64,000 nucleotides of DNA from Vulcanimicrobiota bacterium (GTDB taxonomy: Bacteria > Vulcanimicrobiota > Xenobia > Xenobiales > JADMJV01): assembly GCA_017307785.1 (NCBI GenBank), contig JAFKGI010000017.1:62001-126000 (forward strand). Reading direction: 5' to 3'. A program made the position numbers and the translations under genes. The notes under the pieces are model-generated. The model did not search any database and was not told the DNA's origin. It saw nothing but the letters and a program-made list of their open reading frames with translations. Each line of letters starts with the position of its first letter. Positions within the stretch are counted from its first letter, which is position 1. Below, in pieces: positions 1-9,039 of this stretch.

Positions 1-19
1 ATTGAATTTTGTTTTTCGG

Positions 20-49
20 TTGACTTTCGCACGGTCCTCAGGCTAAGGT
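20..49 (+). promoter_or_regulatory. Possible sigma70-type promoter for nrdJ
   Basis: TTGACT at 20-25 matches the -35 consensus in five of six bases. A weak -10 candidate, TAAGGT, lies at 44-49 after an 18-base spacer. No cobalamin riboswitch can be recognised in the 99 bases available, but the window edge cuts the leader. Confidence 0.3.
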
Positions 50-85
50 CCAACCCGAAGTTTGAATACCCCTCAACCGTGAGGG

Positions 86-92
86 AAAGGAG
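86..92 (+). promoter_or_regulatory. Ribosome binding site deciding the nrdJ start
   Basis: AAAGGAG lies 7 bases before TTG 100 and 4 before GTG 97, and falls inside the longest open frame. The upstream GTG at 79 is therefore not the likely start. Confidence 0.6.
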
Positions 93-99
93 TCAGGTG

Positions 100-2622
100 T
101 TGTCCACCCCGGCGATTTTGATGAACGAAGTCAGTAAACCAGGTAATCAGTTAACCCCTCTCGGGGAGAAAATCTTTTTGGACCGTTATGCCCTTAAGGA
201 CGGAACCAAGCGTTCCCTGAAGGACGGCGACACGGTCGTTGCGGTGGTGGATCAAAAATCTGGCCAGCGGGAAATCGGCACGGTGCTGTCCATCAGTGGT
301 GCGGATGTCACCATCCAGCTGCGCGACGAGAGCATCGTCACCTGCGCGATGGAGCATGTCGACAAGCCGGTCGAAACGCGCGTGGAGCAGATGATGGACC
401 GCGTGGCCCGTGGCGCCGCCGCCGTCGAGAAGCCCGAGTTGCGCGAGCGCTGGGAAGCGGAGTTTCGCTGGTTGCTCGACGAGTGGAAGTTTTCGCCCGG
501 TGGCCGCATCTGGACCGCCTGTGGCTCGGACCAGCAGCTGACTTTCTATAACTGCTACGTCATTCCCAGCCCGAAGGACTCCCGCGACGGCATCTTCGAC
601 ACTCTTTCGCAGATGGCCGAAATCATGAGCCGCGGTGGCGGCGTGGGCATCAACTTGTCCACCCTGCGTCCCCGCTACGCCTACGTCAAGGGCGTCAACG
701 GCCGCTCTTCCGGTTCGGTCAGCTGGGGCGGACTCTATTCTTTCGTCACCGGCCTGATCGAGCAGGGCGGTTCACGCCGCGGTGCCCTGATGCTGATTCT
801 CAACGTCTGGCATCCGGACGTGCTGGAGTTCATCAACTCCAAGCGCGAGATGGGCAAGATCACCAACGCAAACATCAGCGTGGGCATCACCGACGACTTC
901 ATGGCCGCCGTGGAGAAGGACGAAGAGTGGGCGTTGCGCTTCCCGGACACCAACGACCCTGCCTATGCCACCGGCTGGTCGGGCAATATGACCAAGTGGG
1001 AAGAGCGCGGCGGTCAGACCATCACTCACAAGACCGTCAAGGCTCGCGAGATCTGGAACCAGATCATCGGTAGCGCCTGGGCCTCGGCCGAACCCGGTCT
1101 GTTCTTCGTGGATCGCGCCAACAAGGATTCCAACTCGCACTATTATGACCAGGGCGACTTGATCTGCACCAATCCTTGCGGTGAGCAGCCCTTGCCCCAG
1201 TGGTCGGTGTGCAACCTGGGTCACATCAACCTGTCGCGCTTCGTGCACGACGGCGAAGTCCAGTGGGACGACCTGTCGCGCGGCGTGCGTTCGGCCACCC
1301 GCTTCCTGGACAACGTCATCGACGCCACTCCCTACTTCTTTAAGGAGAACGAGTCGCAGCAGAAGACCGAACGTCGCGTCGGTCTGGGCACGGTCGGCCT
1401 GGCCGAGATGCTCATTCGCCTGAACATCCGCTACGGCTCGGAAGAGTCGCTCAAGTTCCTGGATGGCCTCTACAAATTCATCGCTCACGAGTCCTACATG
1501 GCCTCTTGCGACATCGCCGCCGAGAAGGGTTCCTTCGACCGTTTCGAGGCCGACAAGTTCCTGCAGAGCGGCTTCATGAGAGGCATGCCCGAGGATGTGC
1601 GCGAGGCCGTCAAGACTAAGGGAATCCGCAACGTCACGCTGCTGACCCAGGCTCCCACCGGCACCGTCGGAACCATGATCGGCACCAGCACCGGCATCGA
1701 ACCGTTCTTCTTCTGGAGCTACTTCCGCAAGGGTCGCCTGGGTGTGCACGAGGAGAAGGTCAAAGTGGTTCAGGAGTGGCAGGACGCCAACCCTGGCCAG
1801 GAACTGCCCGACTTCTTCGTCAGCGCCATGGACCTCACGCCGGAGGCCCACGTGCGCGTGCAGGCCGCCATCCAGCGCTGGGTCGACTCGGCCATCTCCA
1901 AGACTTGCAACTGTCCGTCGGATTTCACCGTCGAGCAGACTCGCGAACTCTATGAGCTGATGTATAAGCTGGGCTGTAAGGGTGGCACCATCTACCGCGA
2001 TCAGTCGCGCGACGAACAGGTCCTCAACCTCAAGCTGGACGAGGCTCCCGCCGCGGCCGCTGCGGTGGCCGTTGCTCCCGCACCGGTCGTCCACATGGAG
2101 CCCAAGCACGAGCCCAAGATTCGCCCGCGTCCCTACAAGCGCTACGGCGTCACGGTCTCCAAGAACACTCCGGCCGGCACCGCTCACATCACTATGAACG
2201 ACGATGCTGAGGGACGTCCTTTCGAAGTCTTCGTCGACATCGGCAAAGGTGGTTCGGACATCAAGGCGATGGCCGAAGCCCTCGGTCGTATGGCCTCGCT
2301 GGTGCTGCGATTCCAGTCGCCGCTTTCTCCCAAGGAGCGCGTCAACGAGATCATCAACCAGCTCTCCGGCATCGGCGGCCCGCGCTCGCTCGGTTTCGGT
2401 AAGAACCGCGTGCGCTCTCTGCCCGACGCACTGGCTCAGGCTCTCGAGGAGCAGTACCTCGAGAGCGCGGATTCCGGTGAATACGAAGAAGCTCCGCCGG
2501 TGCATCACCACACTCCCAAGACTCAGGTCAACGCCGACATCTGCCCGAGCTGCGGAAACGTCAGCTTCCAGGCGATTGAAGGCTGCCAGACCTGCTACAG
2601 CTGCGGCTACTCGGAGTGCTGA
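100..2622 (+). CDS. nrdJ: Adenosylcobalamin-dependent (class II) ribonucleoside reductase
   Basis: Converts ribonucleotides to deoxyribonucleotides with a B12-derived radical; cytosolic and oxygen-independent. The protein has the NrdJ core: an N-terminal segment with the first redox cysteine (TFYNCYVIP), the glycine-rich GGGVGINLSTLRP stretch, the NPCGEQPLPQWSVCNLG active-site segment, and a long C-terminal extension ending in a four-cysteine zinc-ribbon-like tail (CPSCG...CQTCYSCGYSEC) that would relay electrons to the active site. Length about 840 aa is normal for the long bacterial form. The frame is open from a GTG at 79, but AAAGGAG at 86-92 places initiation at TTG 100 (7-base spacing), or less likely at GTG 97. 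The ATG at 121 has no ribosome binding site. A strong terminator follows, so the gene is monocistronic. No class I or III reductase is seen here, and no B12 synthesis genes. Confidence 0.95.
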   Translation: MSTPAILMNEVSKPGNQLTPLGEKIFLDRYALKDGTKRSLKDGDTVVAVVDQKSGQREIGTVLSISGADVTIQLRDESIVTCAMEHVDKPVETRVEQMMDRVARGAAAVEKPELRERWEAEFRWLLDEWKFSPGGRIWTACGSDQQLTFYNCYVIPSPKDSRDGIFDTLSQMAEIMSRGGGVGINLSTLRPRYAYVKGVNGRSSGSVSWGGLYSFVTGLIEQGGSRRGALMLILNVWHPDVLEFINSKREMGKITNANISVGITDDFMAAVEKDEEWALRFPDTNDPAYATGWSGNMTKWEERGGQTITHKTVKAREIWNQIIGSAWASAEPGLFFVDRANKDSNSHYYDQGDLICTNPCGEQPLPQWSVCNLGHINLSRFVHDGEVQWDDLSRGVRSATRFLDNVIDATPYFFKENESQQKTERRVGLGTVGLAEMLIRLNIRYGSEESLKFLDGLYKFIAHESYMASCDIAAEKGSFDRFEADKFLQSGFMRGMPEDVREAVKTKGIRNVTLLTQAPTGTVGTMIGTSTGIEPFFFWSYFRKGRLGVHEEKVKVVQEWQDANPGQELPDFFVSAMDLTPEAHVRVQAAIQRWVDSAISKTCNCPSDFTVEQTRELYELMYKLGCKGGTIYRDQSRDEQVLNLKLDEAPAAAAAVAVAPAPVVHMEPKHEPKIRPRPYKRYGVTVSKNTPAGTAHITMNDDAEGRPFEVFVDIGKGGSDIKAMAEALGRMASLVLRFQSPLSPKERVNEIINQLSGIGGPRSLGFGKNRVRSLPDALAQALEEQYLESADSGEYEEAPPVHHHTPKTQVNADICPSCGNVSFQAIEGCQTCYSCGYSEC

Positions 2623-2643
2623 TCTAGCCAGCGTCTAAAAACG

Positions 2644-2680
2644 AAAGCCCCGCTTCTTAGAGAATGCGGGGCTTTTTTTG
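2644..2680 (+). terminator. Rho-independent terminator of nrdJ
   Basis: A perfect 10-bp stem (AAAGCCCCGC / GCGGGGCTTT) is followed by a run of Ts. Confidence 0.9.
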
Positions 2681-2713
2681 TAGAGTTGAGCGGAAAACCC
2701 ACTCGTGGGAAGG

Positions 2714-2750
2714 GCAAAAAAAGTCCCCTCGGTCAATCCGAGGGGACTTT
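2714..2750 (-). terminator. Terminator of the minus-strand lipoprotein gene
   Basis: An inverted repeat (AAGTCCCCTCGG / CCGAGGGGACTT), followed on the minus strand by a T run, sits just after the stop codon of the 2759-3922 gene. It is back to back with the nrdJ terminator. Confidence 0.85.
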
Positions 2751-2758
2751 GGGCGGGG

Positions 2759-3922
2759 TTAGCGAGAGCCGGAATCGCTCTTCGTATTCACCAGCGGCCC
2801 CGCCGGAATCAGCGGAAAGCCACCTGCATAGCGCAGGATGTTCACACGCAGAGTATCGGCCTGGGGTTGCGGACTATGCTGGTCGGGGGTCGCCATGCCT
2901 CCTACCAGGTAGAGTCCGGCACCGGTTCGTCCTTCGGCCAGCACGACGTTGCTGCCGGGTTCGACGGTAATGGCCTGGAGCTGGGGTCCGGTGATGATGG
3001 GGGTCAGGTTCGAGCCTTCTACCAGTGCACTGGAGAAGAAACGATCACCGGCGAAGTTGACGGTCCCGTTGCAGGCAACTCCGATGGGATGGGTTGAATC
3101 GACGGTGCCCTGGAATCGCCAGGTGGTGGCGTTGACGTCGTCATAGTTCAGGGTGGCATTGAAGGGAGTGGTGATGTTCCCGCCTAGAGTGGGAGCGGCA
3201 TTGAGAATGACGCGTCCACCGCCCTGTACGAAGCTACTGATGGTGGTATTGTTGGCCGTCAGAAAGGTTTGGAAGGCGGTGGCGCCGTCGTCGCCGCCAT
3301 CCATGAAGACCAGTCGGTTGCCCTGGAACACCTGGGCCGCGCTGGCGGTCTCGAAGTTACCTTGAGTCCAATTGCCGGCTCCAAAAGCGGTATTGAGCGT
3401 GGATACGTCGGCATCACCGCCCTTGACTCCAAACAGGCTCTGGGTAGAACGCAAGAAGACGACACTAGACACGGCGCTGGCGGCGTTCACGTTGAAAGCC
3501 TGACTGGTGGCGGCCAGGCTGCCGGTGGTATTGGGAGCGGTGAAAGTAGCGACCAGCGTGTAACCGGTGCCCACGCGGTCGATTCCAATGCCACTGAAAG
3601 TCGCGACTCCATTCGCCACGGAAGCGGTGGTGGAGGATACGGCGGAGCCATTGACCAGCAGGCTGGCGCCGTTCGGATTGGTGCCCAGGCGCAGTTCTAC
3701 CTGACCTTGCGATACCCCGATGACGTTGCCGAACTGGTCGCGGCCCTCGATGCGCAGGGTGGGCAGGGTGGACCCCAGGTTAATATTCTGGGGTTGGGTG
3801 GCAAATCCGATTTGAACCAGGCTGGAATAGTTGGTGATGTTAACGGTCTCGTCATCGGACCCACAGCCCGGTAATAGCGCGCTCATGCTGAGCAGAAAGA
3901 ACAAACTGGCTTTACGGAACAA
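2759..3922 (-). CDS. Putative secreted lipoprotein of unknown function
   Basis: 387 aa. A classical lipoprotein signal (hydrophobic residues 5-18, then LLPGC at the lipobox) anchors it to a membrane. Residues about 35-150 look like an Ig-like/invasin-type beta domain (repeating G-rich strands, 'LRLGTNPNGASLLVNGSAV'). Residues 150-290 contain 'LVFMDGGDDG' and 'FVQGGGRVILNAAP', reminiscent of the alpha/beta fold of class I glutamine-amidotransferase-like (ThuA-type) domains, but no catalytic triad is convincing. It is last in a minus-strand series after the PPOX gene, 65 bases away, and has its own terminator. I do not recognise a named family. Confidence 0.7.
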   Translation of the reverse strand: MFRKASLFFLLSMSALLPGCGSDDETVNITNYSSLVQIGFATQPQNINLGSTLPTLRIEGRDQFGNVIGVSQGQVELRLGTNPNGASLLVNGSAVSSTTASVANGVATFSGIGIDRVGTGYTLVATFTAPNTTGSLAATSQAFNVNAASAVSSVVFLRSTQSLFGVKGGDADVSTLNTAFGAGNWTQGNFETASAAQVFQGNRLVFMDGGDDGATAFQTFLTANNTTISSFVQGGGRVILNAAPTLGGNITTPFNATLNYDDVNATTWRFQGTVDSTHPIGVACNGTVNFAGDRFFSSALVEGSNLTPIITGPQLQAITVEPGSNVVLAEGRTGAGLYLVGGMATPDQHSPQPQADTLRVNILRYAGGFPLIPAGPLVNTKSDSGSR

Positions 3923-3987
3923 AATACTTCTCCCCTTAAGTGAACTGAATAGAGAAAATCAGCTTTAATTTAAGGGAAGAAAATCCT

Positions 3988-4407
3988 TCATTTTTTGGCG
4001 ATCCAGGGTCCCACTCCGCTGACGCGTTCCAGCTGGTAGCGGACTACGTAGCCGGAGCCCCGCGGAGCCGGAAATTCCGCATCAGGGGCCATATAGATCT
4101 TGGCGAGACGATTCAGTAAATCCCAGGCCTGTTCACCCTTTTCGATGGATGCTCGGGCGTGCAGCACGGCATAGTGATTGAGGAAGATTCCCGGCTCGCG
4201 CGGAGCGTCAAAAGAAAGCACCACCCGAGGATCGCGTTCAATATTCCGCAATTTGGCATACCAGCCCATATGGCCGCTAAGCAGTTCCTCGCCCTCAAGG
4301 GCCAGCCAGATCACGCTGACCTGGGGAGAGCCGTCGGCGTTGGTGGTGCTGAGGTGGACCATCGGGCCCGATGCGATCAATTGGCGAAGTTCTGGATGCA
4401 AAGTCAT
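3988..4407 (-). CDS. PPOX-class (pyridoxamine-phosphate-oxidase-like) FMN/F420-binding protein
   Basis: 139 aa, the full length of the small split-barrel family. The N-terminal segment (PMVHLSTTNADGSPQVSVIWLALEGEELL) is typical of the PNPOx-like barrel. 'AKLRNIERDPRVVLSFDAP' is the second hallmark, where cofactor phosphate is bound. The family includes F420- or FMN-dependent oxidoreductases of unknown substrate, so cofactor cannot be assigned. It starts 18 bases after the stop of the Rieske oxygenase on the same strand, so the two are probably co-transcribed and may act on related substrates. Confidence 0.8.
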   Translation of the reverse strand: MTLHPELRQLIASGPMVHLSTTNADGSPQVSVIWLALEGEELLSGHMGWYAKLRNIERDPRVVLSFDAPREPGIFLNHYAVLHARASIEKGEQAWDLLNRLAKIYMAPDAEFPAPRGSGYVVRYQLERVSGVGPWIAKK

Positions 4408-4425
4408 AGAGACAACTTCGTGCGC

Positions 4426-5484
4426 TTAAGTCTGAGGCCCTTGAGCCAGATCCCGAGCCAGCCAGTGGTGAAAGGAGTATTCGCCGATTTCCAGCGAGGG
4501 TGCGTAGCGGCCTACGTCATATCCCTGAGAGCGCAGGCCTTTTTGTACGGATTCGCAAATTTCGACATCTTCCAATTGCACCTGATGGCTGGCGGCCAGA
4601 CTGGTTTCGATAAATTCCTGACTGCACGAAGAATCGAAGAAATACTCGAAGACGGTCTGGCAGCGTTCCGGGCCCAGCGGAATGACCCAGTTGATGTCCA
4701 GGATAGGACCGTAACGATTGAACATCCAGTTTGGGTAAAGCCAGGCGTAGACGGCCCGGTCCCCCAGACGCTCGGAGGCCGCGCCGCATTCTTGCAGGAC
4801 CAGCGAGCCTTCCAGGGAGGTCTTGTAGGCATCCAGGTCCAGTTGCGCGGCCAGAGCCTGATGGGCCACCTCGACGTGATAGCCGCCGTCCAGGTAGTTG
4901 TCGACGTAGACCTTCCAGTTGCACTCGATGTCGTAGCTGCGGGTGCAGACGTAGCGCAGGCCGTCCAGCGAGACGCGTCCCGCCAGCGGCTCCAACTGAG
5001 TCAGGAGCGGCGCCGGCTCCGGACCAAAGTTTAGCCAGACCCAGGGACCCCAGACCTCCAGGGCAATCGGGCGCAGGCCGTAGAGTTCGCGCTGGAACTC
5101 TTTCACCGCCCCCAGACGTGGAGCCGAACGCAAACGGCCGTCCAGATCGTAAGTCCACCCGTGATAGGGACAGGTCAGTTTGGCCGCGCAGCCTTCACCC
5201 TGGGCCACCAGCGCCGCGTGATGTCGGCATACGTTGTAAAAGGCCCGCAGGCTACCGTCTCGAGTCACCACCCAGGGTTGATCCAGGAACGACCCCGATA
5301 CAAAAGCCCCCTGCTCGGCCAGTTGCTCGACCCGGCAGACGGGCTGCCAACTGCGCAACAGCACGCTTTCTTTTTCTCTCTGCAGGATGTCGGGCCGCAG
5401 GTACCAGCTGGAAGGCGGAGTGGGGGAGGCGGCCATAGGCACGGTCAAGTCGAATCGTGCGATTTCATCAGCTACAGAAGTCAT
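4426..5484 (-). CDS. Rieske [2Fe-2S] oxygenase alpha-subunit-like protein
   Basis: 352 aa from the ATG at 5484; the frame is open 16 codons further up, but that extension looks non-coding. The N-terminal Rieske domain has both ligand pairs (CRHH near residue 90 and CPYH about 20 residues later). The C-terminal catalytic domain has NYLDGGYHVEVAH, with the two histidines and the aspartate-containing bridge of the mononuclear iron site. It is closest in style to the choline-monooxygenase / phenylpropionate-dioxygenase group that cleaves or hydroxylates quaternary amines or aromatic acids, but the substrate cannot be read from sequence. No dedicated ferredoxin reductase is encoded nearby; the PPOX-like gene downstream is the only redox neighbour. 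Confidence 0.88.
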   Translation of the reverse strand: MTSVADEIARFDLTVPMAASPTPPSSWYLRPDILQREKESVLLRSWQPVCRVEQLAEQGAFVSGSFLDQPWVVTRDGSLRAFYNVCRHHAALVAQGEGCAAKLTCPYHGWTYDLDGRLRSAPRLGAVKEFQRELYGLRPIALEVWGPWVWLNFGPEPAPLLTQLEPLAGRVSLDGLRYVCTRSYDIECNWKVYVDNYLDGGYHVEVAHQALAAQLDLDAYKTSLEGSLVLQECGAASERLGDRAVYAWLYPNWMFNRYGPILDINWVIPLGPERCQTVFEYFFDSSCSQEFIETSLAASHQVQLEDVEICESVQKGLRSQGYDVGRYAPSLEIGEYSFHHWLARDLAQGPQT

Positions 5485-5586
5485 GAGGCAGGCATACCCA
5501 AATCCGGCGAGATGGCAACATCCTGGCAACATTGCCGCACTACAATTCAGGGACAGAGTGTGAAGCGACGGAAAGAAGCGTGAACC

Positions 5587-5784
5587 GTGAGTTCCCTGAT
5601 TCCTACCGCGAATAACATCCCGCCGTGGCTACAGCCGACCTACAGTCCACCCGGCGGATTTCGTCCTCATGTGTCCGTGCGAGGACCGGTCAATCTGATG
5701 ATGAGCGCCAACCCGGATCTGACCTACGAACAGGCCCAGGATTTGTTGCAATCCCTTAAGACCAATCAGCCTTTGGCTTCGTGA
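5587..5784 (+). CDS. Small hypothetical protein (65 aa)
   Basis: Starts at GTG 5587 with a GGAAAGAA ribosome-binding-like stretch about 10 bases upstream. The protein is Pro-rich at the N-terminus (PPWLQPTYSPPGG) and ends with a predicted helix (TYEQAQDLLQSLKTN). It converges with the CNNM-type gene, and the two 3' ends overlap by 19 bases. I recognise no family. Coding status rests on the start context and plausible amino-acid composition. Confidence 0.5.
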   Translation: MSSLIPTANNIPPWLQPTYSPPGGFRPHVSVRGPVNLMMSANPDLTYEQAQDLLQSLKTNQPLAS

Positions 5785-7136
5785 CTCTCTTTGAGCTCAT
5801 CGTCGGGAGTGCGCACCAGCTTGAGAATTTTCAGGCGGTCGATGCGCAAGCCGTCCATGGACTCGACTTCCAGGCGCAGACCGAAAGCTTCGATCACGTC
5901 GCCCACCTGAGGCTTGCGGCCTAACTGGCTGAAGACGGTGCCGCCGATGGTGTCGTTGTGCTCATCGTCGATGTCGACGTTGAAATGTTCTTCGACATCA
6001 CTGATCACGACCAGACCAGAAACGGAGAAGAGATTGTCTCCCAGGGAGACGATGTCTTCATCTTCTTCGGGGGTGGTCGATTCCTCGACCTCGCCCACGA
6101 TCCGCTCGAGCAGGTCGCCGTAGGTGACCATGCCGGCGGTTCCGCCGTATTCGTCCAGCACCAAAGCCAGCCGAGTGCGGTGCTTCTTCATTTCCCGCAT
6201 CAGCTTGGAAACGCCCTTGCTACCGGGCACGGCGAAGATTTCGCGCATGACCGTGGTCACGGGTGCGTCCAGGCCGCGCTGGTGATTGATCGCGCTGATG
6301 ACGTCCTTGAGTAAGACGATGCCTTTGATGTCGTCCAGATTGTCGCCATAGACCGGATAGCGCTCGTGGCGCTCTTCCGAGGCCAGCGCCGCCAGGTCGC
6401 GCAGCGTCGAGTCGGCGGGAATACATACCATCTCCGTGCGGGGCACCATCACCTGGGTGGCGACCATGTCGAAGAAGCTGAAAACTCGAGAGACCATTAC
6501 GCTTTCGCCTTGTTCGGAAAGGCCGGCCGCCTCGCGCAAGCCGAGCAGAGCCTGAATCTCCTCTTCCGAGTAAATCTGGGCGGTGTGACCGTGGGCTTCT
6601 CCCTGGCTGCGAATGCCCAGGGCTCGCAGGATGAGGTGCGTCATTTTGGAGAGGAACCAGATGCCCGGCCGGCAGATGCGCAAAAACATGGCCGTGGCCG
6701 GTGCCGCCGCCAGGGCCACCCTGGTCGGGAATTGGATGGCCAGCATCTTGGGAACTTGTTCGCCCACCACGACGTGTAACATGGTCATCAGGGCCAGGCT
6801 GAGAAGAGTCAGGGCGACGGGAGAAGACAGGCCCATGGCGCTCAGCGGTTTGCGAAAGAGAGCTTCGCCAGCCGCGCCCAGAACCAGTGAGGCAATGGTA
6901 ATGCCCAGTTGGGAGGCGGCCACGTAGTCGTCGACGTTGCGCTTGCCGTGTTGCACGTGCTTGGCGCCGCGTACGCCCTCGCGTACCATTTCATCGACTT
7001 TGGTCTCGCGCAGGGCCACCAGGGCAAATTCCAGCGAAACGAAGAAGCCGTTGACTGCCAGAAAGAAGACGACAATGCCGAGCAATGGCCCGGTGTTGAA
7101 CGAATCGAAAGAACTCGCCTCAGCCAGGCTTAGCAA
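5766..7136 (-). CDS. CNNM/CorC-HlyC-type membrane protein with CBS pair
   Basis: 456 aa, full length for the family. Domains in order: DUF21/CNNM membrane domain (residues about 10-195, with several hydrophobic helices including GIVVFFLAVNGFFVSLEFALVAL), a CBS pair (about 215-335, 'VMVPRTEMVCIPADSTL' and 'VLDEYGGTAGMVTYGDLLERIVGEVEE'), and a C-terminal CorC_HlyC FAD-like domain (about 355-435). Family members are linked to Mg2+/Co2+ efflux or ion homeostasis, and the old name 'hemolysin' is misleading. The start is TTG at 7136 with a GGGG-containing site upstream. No operon partner. Confidence 0.9.
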   Translation of the reverse strand: MLSLAEASSFDSFNTGPLLGIVVFFLAVNGFFVSLEFALVALRETKVDEMVREGVRGAKHVQHGKRNVDDYVAASQLGITIASLVLGAAGEALFRKPLSAMGLSSPVALTLLSLALMTMLHVVVGEQVPKMLAIQFPTRVALAAAPATAMFLRICRPGIWFLSKMTHLILRALGIRSQGEAHGHTAQIYSEEEIQALLGLREAAGLSEQGESVMVSRVFSFFDMVATQVMVPRTEMVCIPADSTLRDLAALASEERHERYPVYGDNLDDIKGIVLLKDVISAINHQRGLDAPVTTVMREIFAVPGSKGVSKLMREMKKHRTRLALVLDEYGGTAGMVTYGDLLERIVGEVEESTTPEEDEDIVSLGDNLFSVSGLVVISDVEEHFNVDIDDEHNDTIGGTVFSQLGRKPQVGDVIEAFGLRLEVESMDGLRIDRLKILKLVRTPDDELKESHEAKG

Positions 7137-7213
7137 GAGAAGCCCCCTATGTCGCCTTCAGAATGCAAACTGCCCTCTCTGTTTTGCAAGAAATCCGAAT
7201 TTCCTGGTTAGTA

Positions 7214-8914
7214 TTATTTTCCTAGGAATGTGGCCAGGAGCACGGCGCAATGCTGGATCAGCAGGCGAGCCGGGGTGAAGAACACCTGGGAAAGGAGCGT
7301 TCCGCCCAGCATGCCGAGCATCAGGAATAGCGCCGTCGTTTTGATATCCCCCAGGGGGCGATTGTCTCGGCGGCACTGGTCGGTGATGCGCGAGGTGCTC
7401 GGATCCACCACCAGGCTCAGCGTGATGGTGGCAATGCCGTTTACGACGCTGGAAAGCAGGGTGGCTGCGCCAGCCGCCGCCAGCATGGTGCTGTTTTCCT
7501 GACCCGCCTGGGCCATGTTGGCCGCCAGGGCTGAGAGATGAGCGCCCGCGCAAACGGCCGCAAAGCTGCCCATCGTGTGGATGGAGAGCACGAGTACGTT
7601 GCCAATCAGAAAGAAGTTGGGAATGCGTTTCAGGTCGGCCAGACCTACACCCATGAAGCTCGGGGGGCGCAAGCAGCCGAGGATGACGGGCCAGCTCGCG
7701 GGACGGAGGCAGCGCAGCACTACCACGGCCATCGAACCGTGTCGCTGCATCTGACGAATCGCCTGGTTGATGATCTCGATGAAGGTGGGGAGCAGCAGCA
7801 GTCCCAGCAGCGCTCCGAAGCTGGCGCCGCCGATCAAGCCGCGCAACTGATTTTCCAGTTTGTCGACCTGGTGCTGGTTCACCAGGAAGTCCGACATCGA
7901 ACCCACCAGGGGAAGGTAGATTTGCTGAGAGAGCCGGGTGATGAGGTTGAAAAAGTTGTAAATGGCCAGGGCCAAGGCCACCTGCCGGGTGATAACCGCT
8001 GAAACGCGCGCGGCATAGGACGTGGAAGCGAGGATGGTCAGCCCTACATTCAGGGCGATGATGGGCCAGATGCTTCCGGCCACCAGGCTTCCCTGGGAGC
8101 CAATTTGGAGGGTGGCCTGGCCGATGAGGGCGATACTGACATGCATCACGGCCAGTCCGAGAATGCCACCGACGAAGTTGCCCAGTCCCAGGTGGATAGC
8201 GGCCGCGAAGATCTGCTCGCGGGGGCGCCGGTTTTCCACGACGTCATCCGTGATCAGGGCGGCCTGCGGGTCGACCCACATGGTGAAGGCGATGGCCGCA
8301 AAAGAGTTGACCAGGCCGGAGAGCAGCAAGGCCGTACTCTTGTAGGCGGGCATGGCGCCGCTGCAGTAGATGGCGCTGAGCGCACCCACCGTCCAGACGG
8401 CCGTAGCGAACACATTGAAAAACAGGAAGCTTTTGGGGATGCCGTGCAACTGGCCCAGCCGGACTCCCATCGGATAGCGCTTCGCGAACTGGCCGAGGAT
8501 TCGAGCTGCCACGGCTGGCTTCAGGAAACTCTTGATTCCGTGCTCGTCCAGTTGCTCCACCATCGCGCAGAACATGCTGATGAAGTTGGGGAGTAAAAGC
8601 CAGGAGGCCAGACCGCCGAGAGCTGATCCGACCACCACCAGTTGAACTTGCTGAAAGAGGATGTGCGGGTCGGGATTGCCACCGGTGTAACCAGCCATCA
8701 GGGGCTGGTAGAACATGTTGGCCAGGCGGCTGAACATGAAGGCGATGCCGGCGATGGTCGTCGCTTGAGCCACTTTCCCGGTGACGACCGCGGCCGGACG
8801 CGAGGCGATGTTCAGACTTCCGAGCATCGCCACCACGCCGGATATCAACACGATGAAACATAGACGGGGGTCGGAGAGCAGATGGAGGTTCAGCAAAACT
8901 TGAATTCCATTCAA
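7214..8914 (-). CDS. Tandem-duplicated Amj-family (DUF2837) lipid II flippase-like protein
   Basis: 566 aa of almost continuous transmembrane helices. Amj (YdaH) proteins, the alternative lipid II flippases to MurJ, are about 260-270 aa. Here two such units are fused head to tail. Unit 1 (about 1-270) has 'RPAAVVTGKVAQATTIAGIAFMFSRLANMFYQPLMAG' and closes with 'WVDPQAALITDDVVENRRP'. Unit 2 (about 285-560) has 'ARVSAVITRQVALALAIYNFFNLITRLSQQIYLPLVG' and closes with 'VVDPSTSRITDQCRRDNRP'. Start is TTG 8914 with AGGA five to six bases upstream. By homology it would move lipid-linked peptidoglycan precursors; a structural role for the duplication is inference. No neighbouring cell-wall gene supports the role directly. 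Confidence 0.75.
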   Translation of the reverse strand: MNGIQVLLNLHLLSDPRLCFIVLISGVVAMLGSLNIASRPAAVVTGKVAQATTIAGIAFMFSRLANMFYQPLMAGYTGGNPDPHILFQQVQLVVVGSALGGLASWLLLPNFISMFCAMVEQLDEHGIKSFLKPAVAARILGQFAKRYPMGVRLGQLHGIPKSFLFFNVFATAVWTVGALSAIYCSGAMPAYKSTALLLSGLVNSFAAIAFTMWVDPQAALITDDVVENRRPREQIFAAAIHLGLGNFVGGILGLAVMHVSIALIGQATLQIGSQGSLVAGSIWPIIALNVGLTILASTSYAARVSAVITRQVALALAIYNFFNLITRLSQQIYLPLVGSMSDFLVNQHQVDKLENQLRGLIGGASFGALLGLLLLPTFIEIINQAIRQMQRHGSMAVVVLRCLRPASWPVILGCLRPPSFMGVGLADLKRIPNFFLIGNVLVLSIHTMGSFAAVCAGAHLSALAANMAQAGQENSTMLAAAGAATLLSSVVNGIATITLSLVVDPSTSRITDQCRRDNRPLGDIKTTALFLMLGMLGGTLLSQVFFTPARLLIQHCAVLLATFLGK

Positions 8915-9039
8915 AAAGTCCTTGAACTATCCTCTTTTTTGCCCTTCCTGAGGCGCTGGGAAGGGATGGATACCGGATTGACGAACGCTCCGGCGAACAC
9001 AAACAAAATGTGAGTGTAGTGAAAGGAGTCTCTATCCAA

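Noticed and set aside
1..99. Cobalamin riboswitch for nrdJ
   Set aside because: No B12-box or suitable long fold is visible in the 99 bases available; it may lie outside the window.
772..2511. Long minus-strand frame (579 codons) opposite nrdJ
   Set aside because: It is the GC-bias mirror of nrdJ third-codon positions: no motif, low-complexity Val/Leu/Asp/Gly/His composition, no ribosome binding site.
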